From positions 434,001 through 498,000 of the forward strand of contig JAWZYV010001829.1 in the NCBI GenBank assembly GCA_038373885.1: a DNA stretch of 64,000 bases, written 5' to 3'. This document shows, piece after piece, positions 11,588-21,700 of this stretch. Under the pieces are notes generated by a model, which had not been told where the DNA came from, did no database searches, and worked only from the letters and a program-made list of their open reading frames with translations. The position numbers and the translations under genes are program-made. Numbering within the stretch: position 1 is the stretch's first letter; each line of letters begins with the position of its first letter. The DNA is from Cheiracanthium punctorium (Eukaryota; Arthropoda; Arachnida; Araneae; Cheiracanthiidae).

Positions 11588-12559
11588 CAGGGTTGGCTTT
11601 TTACCGGTAAAAACTGGTTTTTACCAGGGCATGGTAAAAACTAGGTTTTTACTGGTAAAAACCTGGGAAAAAGGGGTAAAAACCTAATGATACAAAAAAC
11701 TCCCTGAGTCATAAACTGTATATTAATGCTATTTATAAAACTGTATTTTCATGTAATTGATGTAGATATATCATCATCAGGACATCTTGATAATGCAAAC
11801 TACATTATGTGATTGTGCAAACTACATTATGTAATAAGTAATATTTGTAAGCATTTGGTTTTCATTAAAATGGTTAAGATAAGTTCAGTGAAATAAAAGT
11901 ATATTTACAATTTTTCTTTAAGTAAAAATTAGCCTGCATTACATAATTGTAATAAATATTGTAATGTGCCTTCTCATAATAATAGTTTTAATAAGTTTCA
12001 TAATGATAAATGTACATTATCTATAAATGTGAATTCTTGTAAGATGAAAACATTGATGAAAGTTTTCAGTGTTTATTATATTCCTCAAAATGAACTATTT
12101 TCATATAGCATTCTTTTACTTACCAAATCAGACACTGGATTAGGTGAATATTGTTATATGGAAATGGAAATAGTGATATTAAATGTCCTGAACTTTTATC
12201 CCTGAGAAAATGAAAAAAGAGCAGATAATCTTCATTGTTTGCTTGTGGATTAAGGCCGATTGACTGCACTAGGGTCCCAGTCCTATAGGGGAATACCTTC
12301 CTATTTCTAAGGGATCCTAGCCAGTATTTATGTGTGGTTTCTGGAAAAAAAAAAAAAAAACACTGAAAACTCCAAACAGCTAGATCAACAGGCAGGAACC
12401 TGGAAACTCCCACCCCCATTTCGAGAGCAGAACCTCTCAGCCATTGGTGGAGAGATAAATCTTCAAAAAAGTGACAAAAAATAGTCAAACTAATAAGTTT
12501 TTCTCAAAGGTTGTAAAAACCGGTAAATACCATCAGACGGTAAATACCGCCCAACCCTG
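11588..12559. mobile_element. Nested hAT-type non-autonomous element
   Basis: It starts CAGGGTTGGC and ends with the inverse complement GCCCAACCCTG. The 8-bp GCCGGAAG lies on both sides without mismatch (11580-11587 and 12560-12567). Just inside both ends are ACCGGTAAAAAC/GGTAAATACC motif clusters. It sits wholly inside the 10270-12682 element, so it inserted later. Confidence 0.9.
12226..12442 (-). repeat. tRNA-derived SINE, family S1, minus-strand copy
   Basis: Read on the minus strand it has a pol III head (GGTTCTGCTCTCG box A-like, AGGTTCCTGCC box B-like). An A/T-rich joint and a body containing GGCTAGGATCCCTTAGAAA and CCCTAGTGCAGTCAATCGG follow. The same body occurs on the plus strand at 26200-26420. 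It is nested inside the hAT copy 11588-12559. Confidence 0.7.
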
Positions 12560-12763
12560 GCCGGAAGGGTTGCCGATTAGCTAATCTCGATTGGCAATGC
12601 TGTCAGGACTGTTTACAACATATAGTAAGCTTTGGCGACGCATCTTCCTTGGGAATGGACACCCGCTTACGGTATTATCCCCAATTTTAAATTGATATTC
12701 GATGTGTTTTATGTTTTCGTAAGTGCTATTTACGTGCTATTCTAATCATACTGACTTTATAAG

Positions 12764-13290
12764 AGGTGTACAACTAGGTTGTTTAATCCACCGATGTTTT
12801 TTTGAGTTGAAAACGGGCCAGTGTTTGCCCAGTTTACATTAGCTGTACAACTAGGTTGCTTAATTCACTGTTGTTTTTTTAGTTAAAAACGGTCCACTGG
12901 TTGCGTAGTTTACATAGCTGTACAACTAGGTTGCTGAATCCACTGAGGTTTTTTTAGTTAAAAACTGACCACTGGTTGCCTAGTTTAGATAGCTGCACAG
13001 CTAGGTTGCTGAATCCACTGAGGTTTTTTTAGTTAAAAACGGGCCACTGGCTGCCTAGTTTAGATAGCTGTACAACTAGGTTGCTGAATCCACTGAGGTT
13101 TTTTTAGTTAAAAACGGACCACTGGTTGCCTAGTTTAGATAGCTGTACAACTAGGTTGCTGAATCCACTGAGGTTTTTTTAGTTAAAAACGAACCACTGG
13201 TTGCCTAGTTTAGATAGCTGTACAACTAGGTTGCTGAATCCACTGAGGTTTTTTTAGTTAAAAACGGTCCACTGGTTGCTCATTTTTAGT
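12764..13290 (+). repeat. 75-bp minisatellite, seven units
   Basis: Units begin AGCTGTACAACTAGGTTGCT at 12841, 12916, 12991, 13066, 13141 and 13216, each 75 bp apart. A first, 77-bp unit begins at 12764. Inner units share CTGAATCCACTGAGG, TTTTTTTAGTTAAAAAC and CCACTGGTTGCCTAG with few substitutions. The first unit and the final unit's 3' end are the most diverged. Confidence 0.95.
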
Positions 13291-13333
13291 GGAATATATG
13301 TGCAATTTTAATGTGCTGGTCGTGGAAAATGGT

Positions 13334-13359
13334 TGGCGACAGTCCAGCGACTGTCGCCA
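13334..13359. repeat. Perfect 10-bp inverted repeat
   Basis: TGGCGACAGT and ACTGTCGCCA flank a 6-base loop. The GGCGAC/GTCGCC motif also forms the subterminal hairpins of the 10270-12682 element, so it may be a related terminus. Confidence 0.7.
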
Positions 13360-14357
13360 TGTTTACATGGGGTGCGCACCGGCTTGTATGATTTTACCAA
13401 AAATAATACAATGGTAAAATGGAGCAAAGAATTTTCATAATTTTATGCATTTTTGTCAGCAATTGCCAAATTCATGTTGTGTCAGTTTTTTAACAAAAAA
13501 TTTAAAACATGCCCTTAAGCATAAAATTGATATCTACATTCTCCTTATAGGGATAGCTGTTACACAGTTCTCATAGGCAGGTAGTGTGGCTTTTATGCAT
13601 AATATATATATATATATATATATAGATATACATGTGTGTATAAAATATGGTAAAATTAAACATAGTAATTTTTAAATGTAGGAAATTTGTTTAAATTCTT
13701 TTAAGTTAATAAACCTAACAATCTAACTGAAATATATTTTTAAAAGATAGTACTGATTATACGAAACAAATTTGTAAAACAAATCTTTAAAAGTTGATCT
13801 GTGTGTGGATCTTAGCTGTTAGTTTTGAAATGACTAATTTGTTAGAGGAATTCTCACTAACTCAATTAAATTTTTAAAATCAAGTATATTTTAAATACCA
13901 AATTTTAAAAATTGGTATTTAAAATAAATTTCAAATGTATGGATACCCCCACACCTCCCTTCTACCAGCAAAGATGGTTTATTTATTTATCTATTGATTT
14001 TTTTTAATCTAGGTGCCTTGGCTTTAAAATTTTTAAGATCTATCCTTTGTGCCTCTTGGGCAAAGCAAGTTTTGCTTTCCCTGTCTAATATACAGGAATT
14101 TGAATTAACTGTTTTTCCCCTCAGATCATTCTGGATGTTTTATATAAGACCTTGCAACTTGGTGATGTCTGTTTGTTGAAACAGAAACATAAAGCTTGTT
14201 TTAAAAAAGTAAATGACCAATCAGTTCAAAAACAGCCGCACAAATTTTTTTTTAAAAAGAGACAAAACCCCCCTTTAGTATAATAAAGATTATATCATAT
14301 TAAGATCACACCATAATAAAGATAACCATATTAAAATTACACCATATTAAGATCAAA
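13360..14357. other. No gene recognised
   Basis: A (TA)n tract lies at about 13599-13624. Short direct/inverted AAATTTTAAAA repeats occur near 13870-13930. The ORF at 13994-14179 shows no domain or splice support. Confidence 0.5.
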
Positions 14358-14546
14358 GTAGCCAGTAATGGCTAAAAATATTTTCAAGCTGAGAACAAAA
14401 ATTAAAGTTCTTTGGCGTTTACATTTAAGTGCTTGTACTGCTGAAATATACTTGTCTGCAGATGCTTTTTAAGTCATTTGGCCTTTCATTTCCAGATTGA
14501 ATCATTTTTTCTCAGATTGAAAACATTTTTAGCCATTTCTGGCTAC
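14358..14546. mobile_element. Foldback MITE with ~37-bp inverted repeats
   Basis: GTAGCCAGTAATGGCTAAAA..TTTTCAAGCTGAGA at the left is matched in inverse complement at the right end, with about four mismatches. The loop is about 115 bp and non-coding. No target duplication was established. Confidence 0.75.
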
Positions 14547-15020
14547 TTTTAACTTTGATTTGAGCCACTTTTTCTCTGGCAGAGTTGGCAACAGTGATAG
14601 GGTCTGGTGGTATAACCAAATCGGCGAAGGAGCGAAACTTTGCTCATACGCAAAATCCCATAGGAGAAACTGGTTTTCGGACAGCCTGTATTTGGTATCT
14701 CAGGAAGCCATGCTTTAAGCTTATATTACTTTTTAAAAATAATAGGTTAAAATAATGGCTTAATTAAATGGTTTGCTACTGGCAACAGTATAGACTCAGA
14801 AGAGGTACAGCATTTTTTTAATTGGAGTTTGAAAACAGTTTATTTTATCTGGGTCTGCATGTAAGAATTTTTCAAGACAAATAGCTCGATTTTCCTCTTA
14901 TGTAGGAATTTTTAAGAGCAAAAATCCCTATGCAGCCTTGAAAATCTTGTATCAAGGCACATGTAACTATTAACAAGTCATGATGGAAAGGTTGTGAGGA
15001 AACTTTGCAAAAAGAAAATA

Positions 15021-15194
15021 CAGTAAAACCTTGATACAACGTTACTTATAGGTCTAAAAATTGTCACTCTAGACAGATGCATAATTACATTGAGGAGAGA
15101 TTATATTGTATGGAAATTTTGCAGGAGCGCAAAATTTTATTGTTCTAGAGGGATTTATCGTTGTATTGAATATCATTATAGCAAGGTTTTACTT
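15021..15194. mobile_element. Tc1/mariner-type MITE, family M1
   Basis: It begins TA-CAGTAAAACCTTGATACAAC and ends GCAAGGTTTTACTT-TA. These are inverted ends flanked by TA. Internal sequence (GAGGAGAGAT, GCAAAATTTTATTGTT) is shared in inverse orientation with the copy at 18535-19211. Confidence 0.75.
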
Positions 15195-15612
15195 TATTAG
15201 TAAAATATTACTGGTTTGATGAATCATCTAAATTTGTATTCTACTAGTCTGTTATGTATTTTTGTGGTATTGAAACAGCAAACTACTGTTAATTCTGAGC
15301 CATTTCAAGGGTTTCCAAAACCCAAAATGTTCTTTTTAATTTGTCTGCTGACTTACGTTGCTTTTGTCTTTACTTATCTAATGCATATAATTTCAGGTTT
15401 TTACATGGTACCTTTTTTATACTGCAGTTAACACAGCTTCATCTATATTCTCTGTGGCGATGCTCTTCATTCTGAGTTTAGTAATAGTCTTCATATCATT
15501 GCCATTTGGTGAGCTGTTATGTTGCAATTTTCTAAATATTTTCAATTATGTAGACTCAGAAACACTGTTTTTATCCCTTGAAGCTCAGCATATATATATA
15601 TTTTTTTTCCAG

Positions 15613-15725
15613 GAGTGTTAACTTTTTCTGGGCCCAAACTCAAAGTTTCAAATGTGACGGAGACGAAAATTCATGTTGAATGGACTCCTGTTGTGATGCC
15701 AGATCGAGTGATTGAAAAGTATCAG
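15613..15725 (+). CDS. Wsck: Wsck-like exon a (first visible): FN3 domain 1, N-terminal half
   Basis: The acceptor is a T-rich tract then CCAG, and the donor is GTGTGT. The first two bases finish a codon begun in an upstream exon. It then reads VLTFSGPKLKVSNVTETKIH, followed by VEWTPV. The W of the FN3 B strand is present, as is the first sequon (NVT). It ends in phase 0. Confidence 0.88.
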
Positions 15726-18700
15726 GTGTGTATTAGTGCATCAGCTGTGTAAAATTGTGATGGGGTTGTTTTTTAAATTTTGGGGTTCCAGGGATTCACA
15801 CGAGGAACTACTTGAGGTCCCTGCATGAATTATCTCATTTCTCTAAGATTAATAACATTCAACAAACCTACAGTGGACTCCCTTTTAACTGGCCTAAATG
15901 GGATCTGGGGTAAGCTGGTTAAAGCAGAGAATGGAAGAGAAATGTCATTTTATTGATGGCATACTATATGATGCACTGTAATAATGCTCTATAATAAATA
16001 TGTTAGTTTATTACAAAAGTTTTGCATATTATTGAGTTTAAAATAAAATAAAAAGAATAATTTTTTATCTGCTGAAGACTGAAAGTTCGAGGACTTACTG
16101 CATACCGTCACAATTTTTTTGAAGCATAACATCGATGAAGGAAACCGATGCTTGTATTGTAAGCACAAATATAAAAATAAACAATTACAAAATCTTCAAT
16201 TTTTTTGGTACTTTATTGAACCTTATTACTCTAGTTGCTGTTTTTAAGTCAATTACGGGCAGTTAAAGCGCAGATCCGGTTAAACGGAGGCCGGTTAAGA
16301 GGGAGTCTACTGTATTAATATTAGAAAATAATGAAAATTTAATAATCTTAATAACATTAGAAAATAATAATAATGCATAAAGTCTTAAATGGTGTATTTA
16401 TTTATTTGCCATGAGAGGACAGCTCACGTCACTGAATGTGCCTTTTAGAGCTATGTACGTCCTTTCAGGAGTTTCCCGCCACAATTTTGATCCTTATCAA
16501 AAGGTGGGGGGACATCTGAATATTGGCACCCCTTGGAAACTGCTAGAAGCTGCCAAGTGTACTTTCGAAACCATGGATTTAATGTGCATGTTCACCACAT
16601 GTAGTCTTTAGTGGTATGCTGGTATCGAACTTGCAATCTTATGGTTATGAGTCCAATGCCTTAACCTCTGGGCTAACACCCCCCCTCCTTCCTTCCCCAA
16701 AACACCCAGGCTATTGTAGACTTACAGTGATTTGAAAAAAAAAAAAAAAAAAATTGAAAATATGCACTTATAGCATGTTTTTTAAAATTAGGTCCTCCCA
16801 AAGTAAAATTCTGCATCAGCCACTGTTGCGCACCAATATTGTGATATTTAGTGCACTCCATGGGTATAACAAATGAAAAATGTTTTAAAAATGCAGACTT
16901 AAATAATTTTGCAGATTACATTTCAAGATTTTTCTGGTTTTTACTCAGTTTCTGATTTTATGTCTTTTTCTGTTACAGTAAAATTTCCTGGCTATTCCAG
17001 GTTTTTTTCATGCTTTCCTTGACTAGTGTCAAATCTGTATTCAGGGGTCGACCCAGGAATTTTTTACAGCGTCCCATTTTTGTGAAAATTTCTTATTTTT
17101 GTGAATTTCAATGCTTATTTTTGTGAATTTTCATACTAATTTTTAATTAAAGTTGTTTTTTTGTTGAAATAATTGATAAAACACATTAAAATGTAGGGTA
17201 AAATGCTAGGCCATTTGAATCAATTATATTTTTGTGAAGGGGCTGTTTTAATTGATTCCAATTCTGTGAAGGGACTGCTAAATGCACCTAATTTTCTTCT
17301 GTATCGACCCCTGGTATATTACATGTATATACCAAAAAACTTTCCAGCATTCTGATTGAATCACTTGATGATGGTCTGCTTCCATATTTTTCCGAAAACA
17401 TGCAATAGGTTTTTTGGTGCGCAATTTAATGCTAACATTATTGCTGCAAAATTAGTGTTAACTTTTTCCCCCAGTACTGTATTTTTCAATTTCTACTGCT
17501 AGTTTACACTCTCCCTATATTTATATATCTTGTTCAAATTTTCAGTTGTTAATAAAATACTTTTTATTCATCTACTCAAGTTCAAATACATTTTTAAAAA
17601 CTTGTAGTGGATGACACTTGATGTTAATACAGTTTTTTCAAATATTAATTCATTAATTAAATTTAATTAATTAATTTTAGATCCTGTTACGTGGGATTAA
17701 AAATGAATGAAAACTAACTAAACAAACTGGATTAACCATATCGACCCTTGCTACACAAATGACCCTGTATTAATTATTAATTAATAATTAATTGATTAAT
17801 TAAATTTAATAAAAAGTAACTAAAATAAATTTTTTCTTTCTTGACCTAAGTTCAAATTGACAATTAAAAAAAAAAATATTACTTGTTATGTGTGATAGTC
17901 ACATTAATTTAGGTTTTGAATTTAGGTTTTAGTGTGTAAATATAAGCTTTTTAAGTAGTATTTTATGTTTATAATTTATCCAATTCGATTGTGTAAATGT
18001 TTCTTTTTTAAACTTCAAATATATATTTTAATGTGTGATATATACATATTCATTTACTTTGTGATAACCATATGAAGGGAGCTATTAATGAAGTTATTTA
18101 TCTAAATTATATTTTAAATGTTATTTTAGGAATATTACTTTTTCATAATTGTGTTTAATTAGAATTATCAATATTTTAAAGGTATCGGCATATCCCATCA
18201 AAAGCTTTGGCAAATTGGAAATGCTCACTAGGAATGAATGGACATTTTATAACTCTACATTTCGCTCAGATTTGGTTAATCTGCATCCTGGAACTTTGTA
18301 CAATGTTAGTGTATGGGTAGTCACAAGTACTGGATTATCAGAGCCATCTACACAAAATGTTTGGACTGAAGTTGGAGGTATATTTTATCATATCTTTTAA
18401 AGCATGATAAAAATGTCATAATTTGCATTTACAGTTCGATTCCTTTTTCTTTTTTTAAGTAAGTTTGAAAAAATATCTAGTAAGTCTATCCTAAATAAAA
18501 TTAGTCAATCATTGTTTTGATTCTGTATATTATACAGTAAAACCAAGCTATAACGATATTCGATACAACAATATATCACTCTATAACAACAGGGTTTCTA
18601 CACACTTGGAAAGTCAGGGATTTGGGGAAAAAAGTCAGGGAAATAAGCAGAAATTGAAGAAAGGTCAGGGAGATGCAAGAAAAATTGAATTTTGTGGTAA

Positions 18701-21700
18701 AATCAAGAAAATATTTGCTGTTTGAACTTAAGTGTAAAATTGTTTAATTTTTATTTTCTCATTCAACCTTGTAAATAATTTTAAAATGTGTGTTTTATGA
18801 GCATATCTTTGTAATATGCTTATTTTATCCTAAATTATTATCAAACATGGTTTTTGTTTGAATCCAGTGATGTCAAATAAGATTTTTGTATATATTAATT
18901 TTATTATTATTATTATTTGTAAAAAAAGGGGGCAAAAAATATGAAAAATTATTAATTAAAGGATGTAATGTTAAAAATAGAAACACAAAATTCGGGAAAG
19001 CACACTAGATAAAGTCAGGGAAGAGCGTGATAGATGTCAGGGAAAAGTCAGGGAAGCAAAAGCTGTGAAATCTGTAGAAACCCTGAACAATAAAATTTTG
19101 CGGTCCTGCAGAACTTCCACACAATGCAATCTCTCCTCAATATAATGATATATCTCTCTAAAATAATAATTTTATTTGGTCCCTTAAGTATCGTTGTAGG
19201 AAGGTTTTACTTTATATTGATTCTTCCTCTTAATGATCAGATTATTCATTTATCATCAGAAAAGTAAAAATATTTTACTTCACCATTTGATTTGATGGTA
19301 TATTTTCACCACATAATTAAAATATATCCCTGAAAAGAATATTCTGTATGATTTTCGATATCTCGAATTTCAGTTATCTTAAATATTTTTGCTGGTCCCA
19401 CCAACTTTGAGATACCGAGAGTTGACTGTACTTATCTTTTCCAAATAAATTTTTACGTTTTATTTTAAATCCAGCAGAGCTCAAGAATATTGCACTCCAT
19501 AGCCCACCAGTACAATAACTCAAAATTCCCACCACCCCTTTTTTTTCACGCTAACTGATTTTAATGGACAGACCAATCAGGACTCCTTCCCCTCAAACCG
19601 ATCTGAGAGTTCTAAGATTAACAGCTTTTGGATTTTCTACTGTGTATTATTTAGATTTCTTCATGCTAATTTCAGACTGTTTCATTTCATTTCACTGTTC
19701 TGAGAAATAATAAAAATATGTCGAAAACTAGTACATGGGAAAATCTTTGAATTATCATTATTTAAATGGCATGTACTATCGACTCCTGTATTGCAGAGGT
19801 CGTGAGGGTTTACTGTATGCCACTAAGTATGAACGTGAGCTCTAGAGAATATTAGGGTTTTCCCCCTCTAGGCCTATTAAGGCTCCTATTAAGCCCTGTG
19901 ATAGACAATCCTATTATCTTAAAATGGACCATGTACTTAAATTTGTTGAAAAAGAAAAGTTCCCTACTTTAATTACTGCCCTTTTTAAATTTTAATTTAA
20001 TGTTTCATTCATTTAATTTGTTCTCATTATCAATAAGTGATTATAGAATCCTGTAGTAGCTGGCTGTTTACCTTCCAAAATGTTCCAAAATTAAAATGAT
20101 GAAAGATTTTCCATTAAAATATACTTTTTAAAACACTAAGTTTTTTATCAGTGCACATTGAACTGTAAAATGTGTTCAGTTCTTTTTAATGTAAATTTTT
20201 ATCCATGGAACATTATTACAATGTATAGTATATCTTGTGAAAAGACATTCTAAAAATCTTGTAATGCTTGATGTAATTGAGAGAATTTTTTTTTTTGTAA
20301 TTATATACCAAAAGCACATTAATTCTTTTAAATACCATGTTAAGGAATGTCCATTGTAATTTTGAAAAAAAAAAAAAAAAAAAAAGGACTTAATCTTTAT
20401 AATTCTTAGCTTCAGCCTAAAGAGAATGTACCTATTATTATTAATTTATTTAACATTTTGTATGTGGCTTGTTTTGTTTCGATGTTCTTTTTAATATTTT
20501 TAGATCCAGATGAACCTCCTCAAGTTGAAGTTTTAGAACGTGATGGTAAAACTATGTCCATTAACATACCTCCAGGGCATAGTGATAAAGGACCTATAAC
20601 GTGAGTGTATTTTATCATTCAATTGATGCACACAACATGTAAATTATGTCATTGAAAGAAGAATTGTTGAATTTGTTTAATTTCTGGGTATTTTATAGAT
20701 TATTAATGCATATTACTTTTTTTTTTTTTTTTTTTTTTTTTAAGAAAATTATGTAACTTGCATTGATTTGCTATTTATTGCATTGCATAGTAGTATAGTG
20801 TTTGAGTCCTTGATGCTACTGTTAGTTTATTTTAAGTCCAAAAGCTATAAAACAAGTTTCATCTTTTCAAACTACAACTTTAATTTAGTAGGAATTTAGA
20901 GTTGTCTTTAGTGGTGTAACCTGAAATTCTGAGGGGCTATTTTGCAATTCAAAATAGGCATCTTACATTTATCAGTTAGGTGGCTTGATTGTACTTTTTT
21001 GTAATGAAACAATTATTTTTAAAGCGCAATCATTTTGTCTTGCTTCCAAAAGCCGGCCAGTTTCTTCATATCACGTTTCTTTGCATTTCAAATGTTTTTA
21101 TGAATGATTTTTCAGTGCTATTTTGTTGATGAAGTCTGCTTTTATTTTTGCTTTTCGATAAGTACTAACTGATTTTGCATTACATCCCCAACATTTTTTA
21201 TTACTACAGTAGACTCCCTCTTAATCAACCTAAATGGGACTGGAGGTAAGCCGGTTAAATCGTAGAATGGAAAAGAAACATTTTATTGATGGCACGCTAG
21301 ATGGCACGCTATATGATCCACTGTAATAAATCTATTTATTCATTACTTAAAAATTTTGCATATCATTAAGAGGAAAGTTTAAAATAAAATAAAAAGAATA
21401 ATTTTTTATTTGCCAAAGACTAGAAGTTCAACGACTTACTGCATAGATTCACCATTTTTAAAAAGTGTTGCATCGATGGTAGAAATTGCTGCTTGTATTT
21501 TAAGCTTGAAATAAAGAATAAATAATAACGAAATCTTAAATTTTTTGTATTTTGTTAAAACTTATTACTATTGTTGTATTTAAATCAATTATTGGCAGTT
21601 AAAGTGGAGATCTGGTTAAATGGAGGCCAGTTAAGAGTTAATCTATTGTACTTTAGCAAAAATCTTGTTTCAAAAAAGCTCTCTGAGCTGACAGTTTTTG

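Larger units (their letters stand above)
10270..12682. mobile_element. 2.4-kb TIR element with exact 8-bp target duplication, family unknown
   Basis: The termini are 25-bp inverted repeats with one mismatch. Both contain ATAATACCGTAAGCGGGTG and differ near the tip (GGGAATAA versus GGGGATAA). The 8-bp AATTTTAA flanks both ends directly (10262-10269 and 12683-12690). Subterminal GGCGAC/GTCGCC hairpins occur inside the left end (about 10302-10345), and a GGCGACG motif lies inside the right end. No transposase is visible, so it is non-autonomous. Removing the nested hAT copy leaves about 1.43 kb. An 8-bp duplication fits hAT, P or Merlin, but the GGG tips are not typical hAT. Confidence 0.85.
15726..18181 (+). 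other. Intron after exon a
   Basis: It contains the MITE 15871-16312, a SINE-like copy at 16407-16680, a hAT-type MITE at 17042-17313 and AT-rich palindromic DNA near 17640-17810 (ATTAATTAATTA motifs). No further exon is seen. Confidence 0.75.
18378..20503 (+). other. Intron after exon b
   Basis: It holds an M1 MITE (18535-19211) disrupted by a 496-bp element (18590-19085), further TA-flanked fragments near 19370-19430 and 19780-19818, and a poly-A run near 20366. No exon is seen. Confidence 0.7.

Noticed and set aside
12764..13290. Regular repeats resembling a CRISPR array
   Set aside because: The 75-bp units abut with no unique spacers, and the context is a eukaryotic genome. It is a minisatellite.
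13994..14179. Possible upstream receptor exon
   Set aside because: No splice acceptor/donor pair fits the required phase, and the translation lacks FN3 or WSC features.
16618..16680. Functional tRNA gene on the minus strand
   Set aside because: Box A and box B are present, but the acceptor and T stems do not pair into a cloverleaf, and the sequence continues into a repeat body shared with 41777-42078. It is a SINE head.
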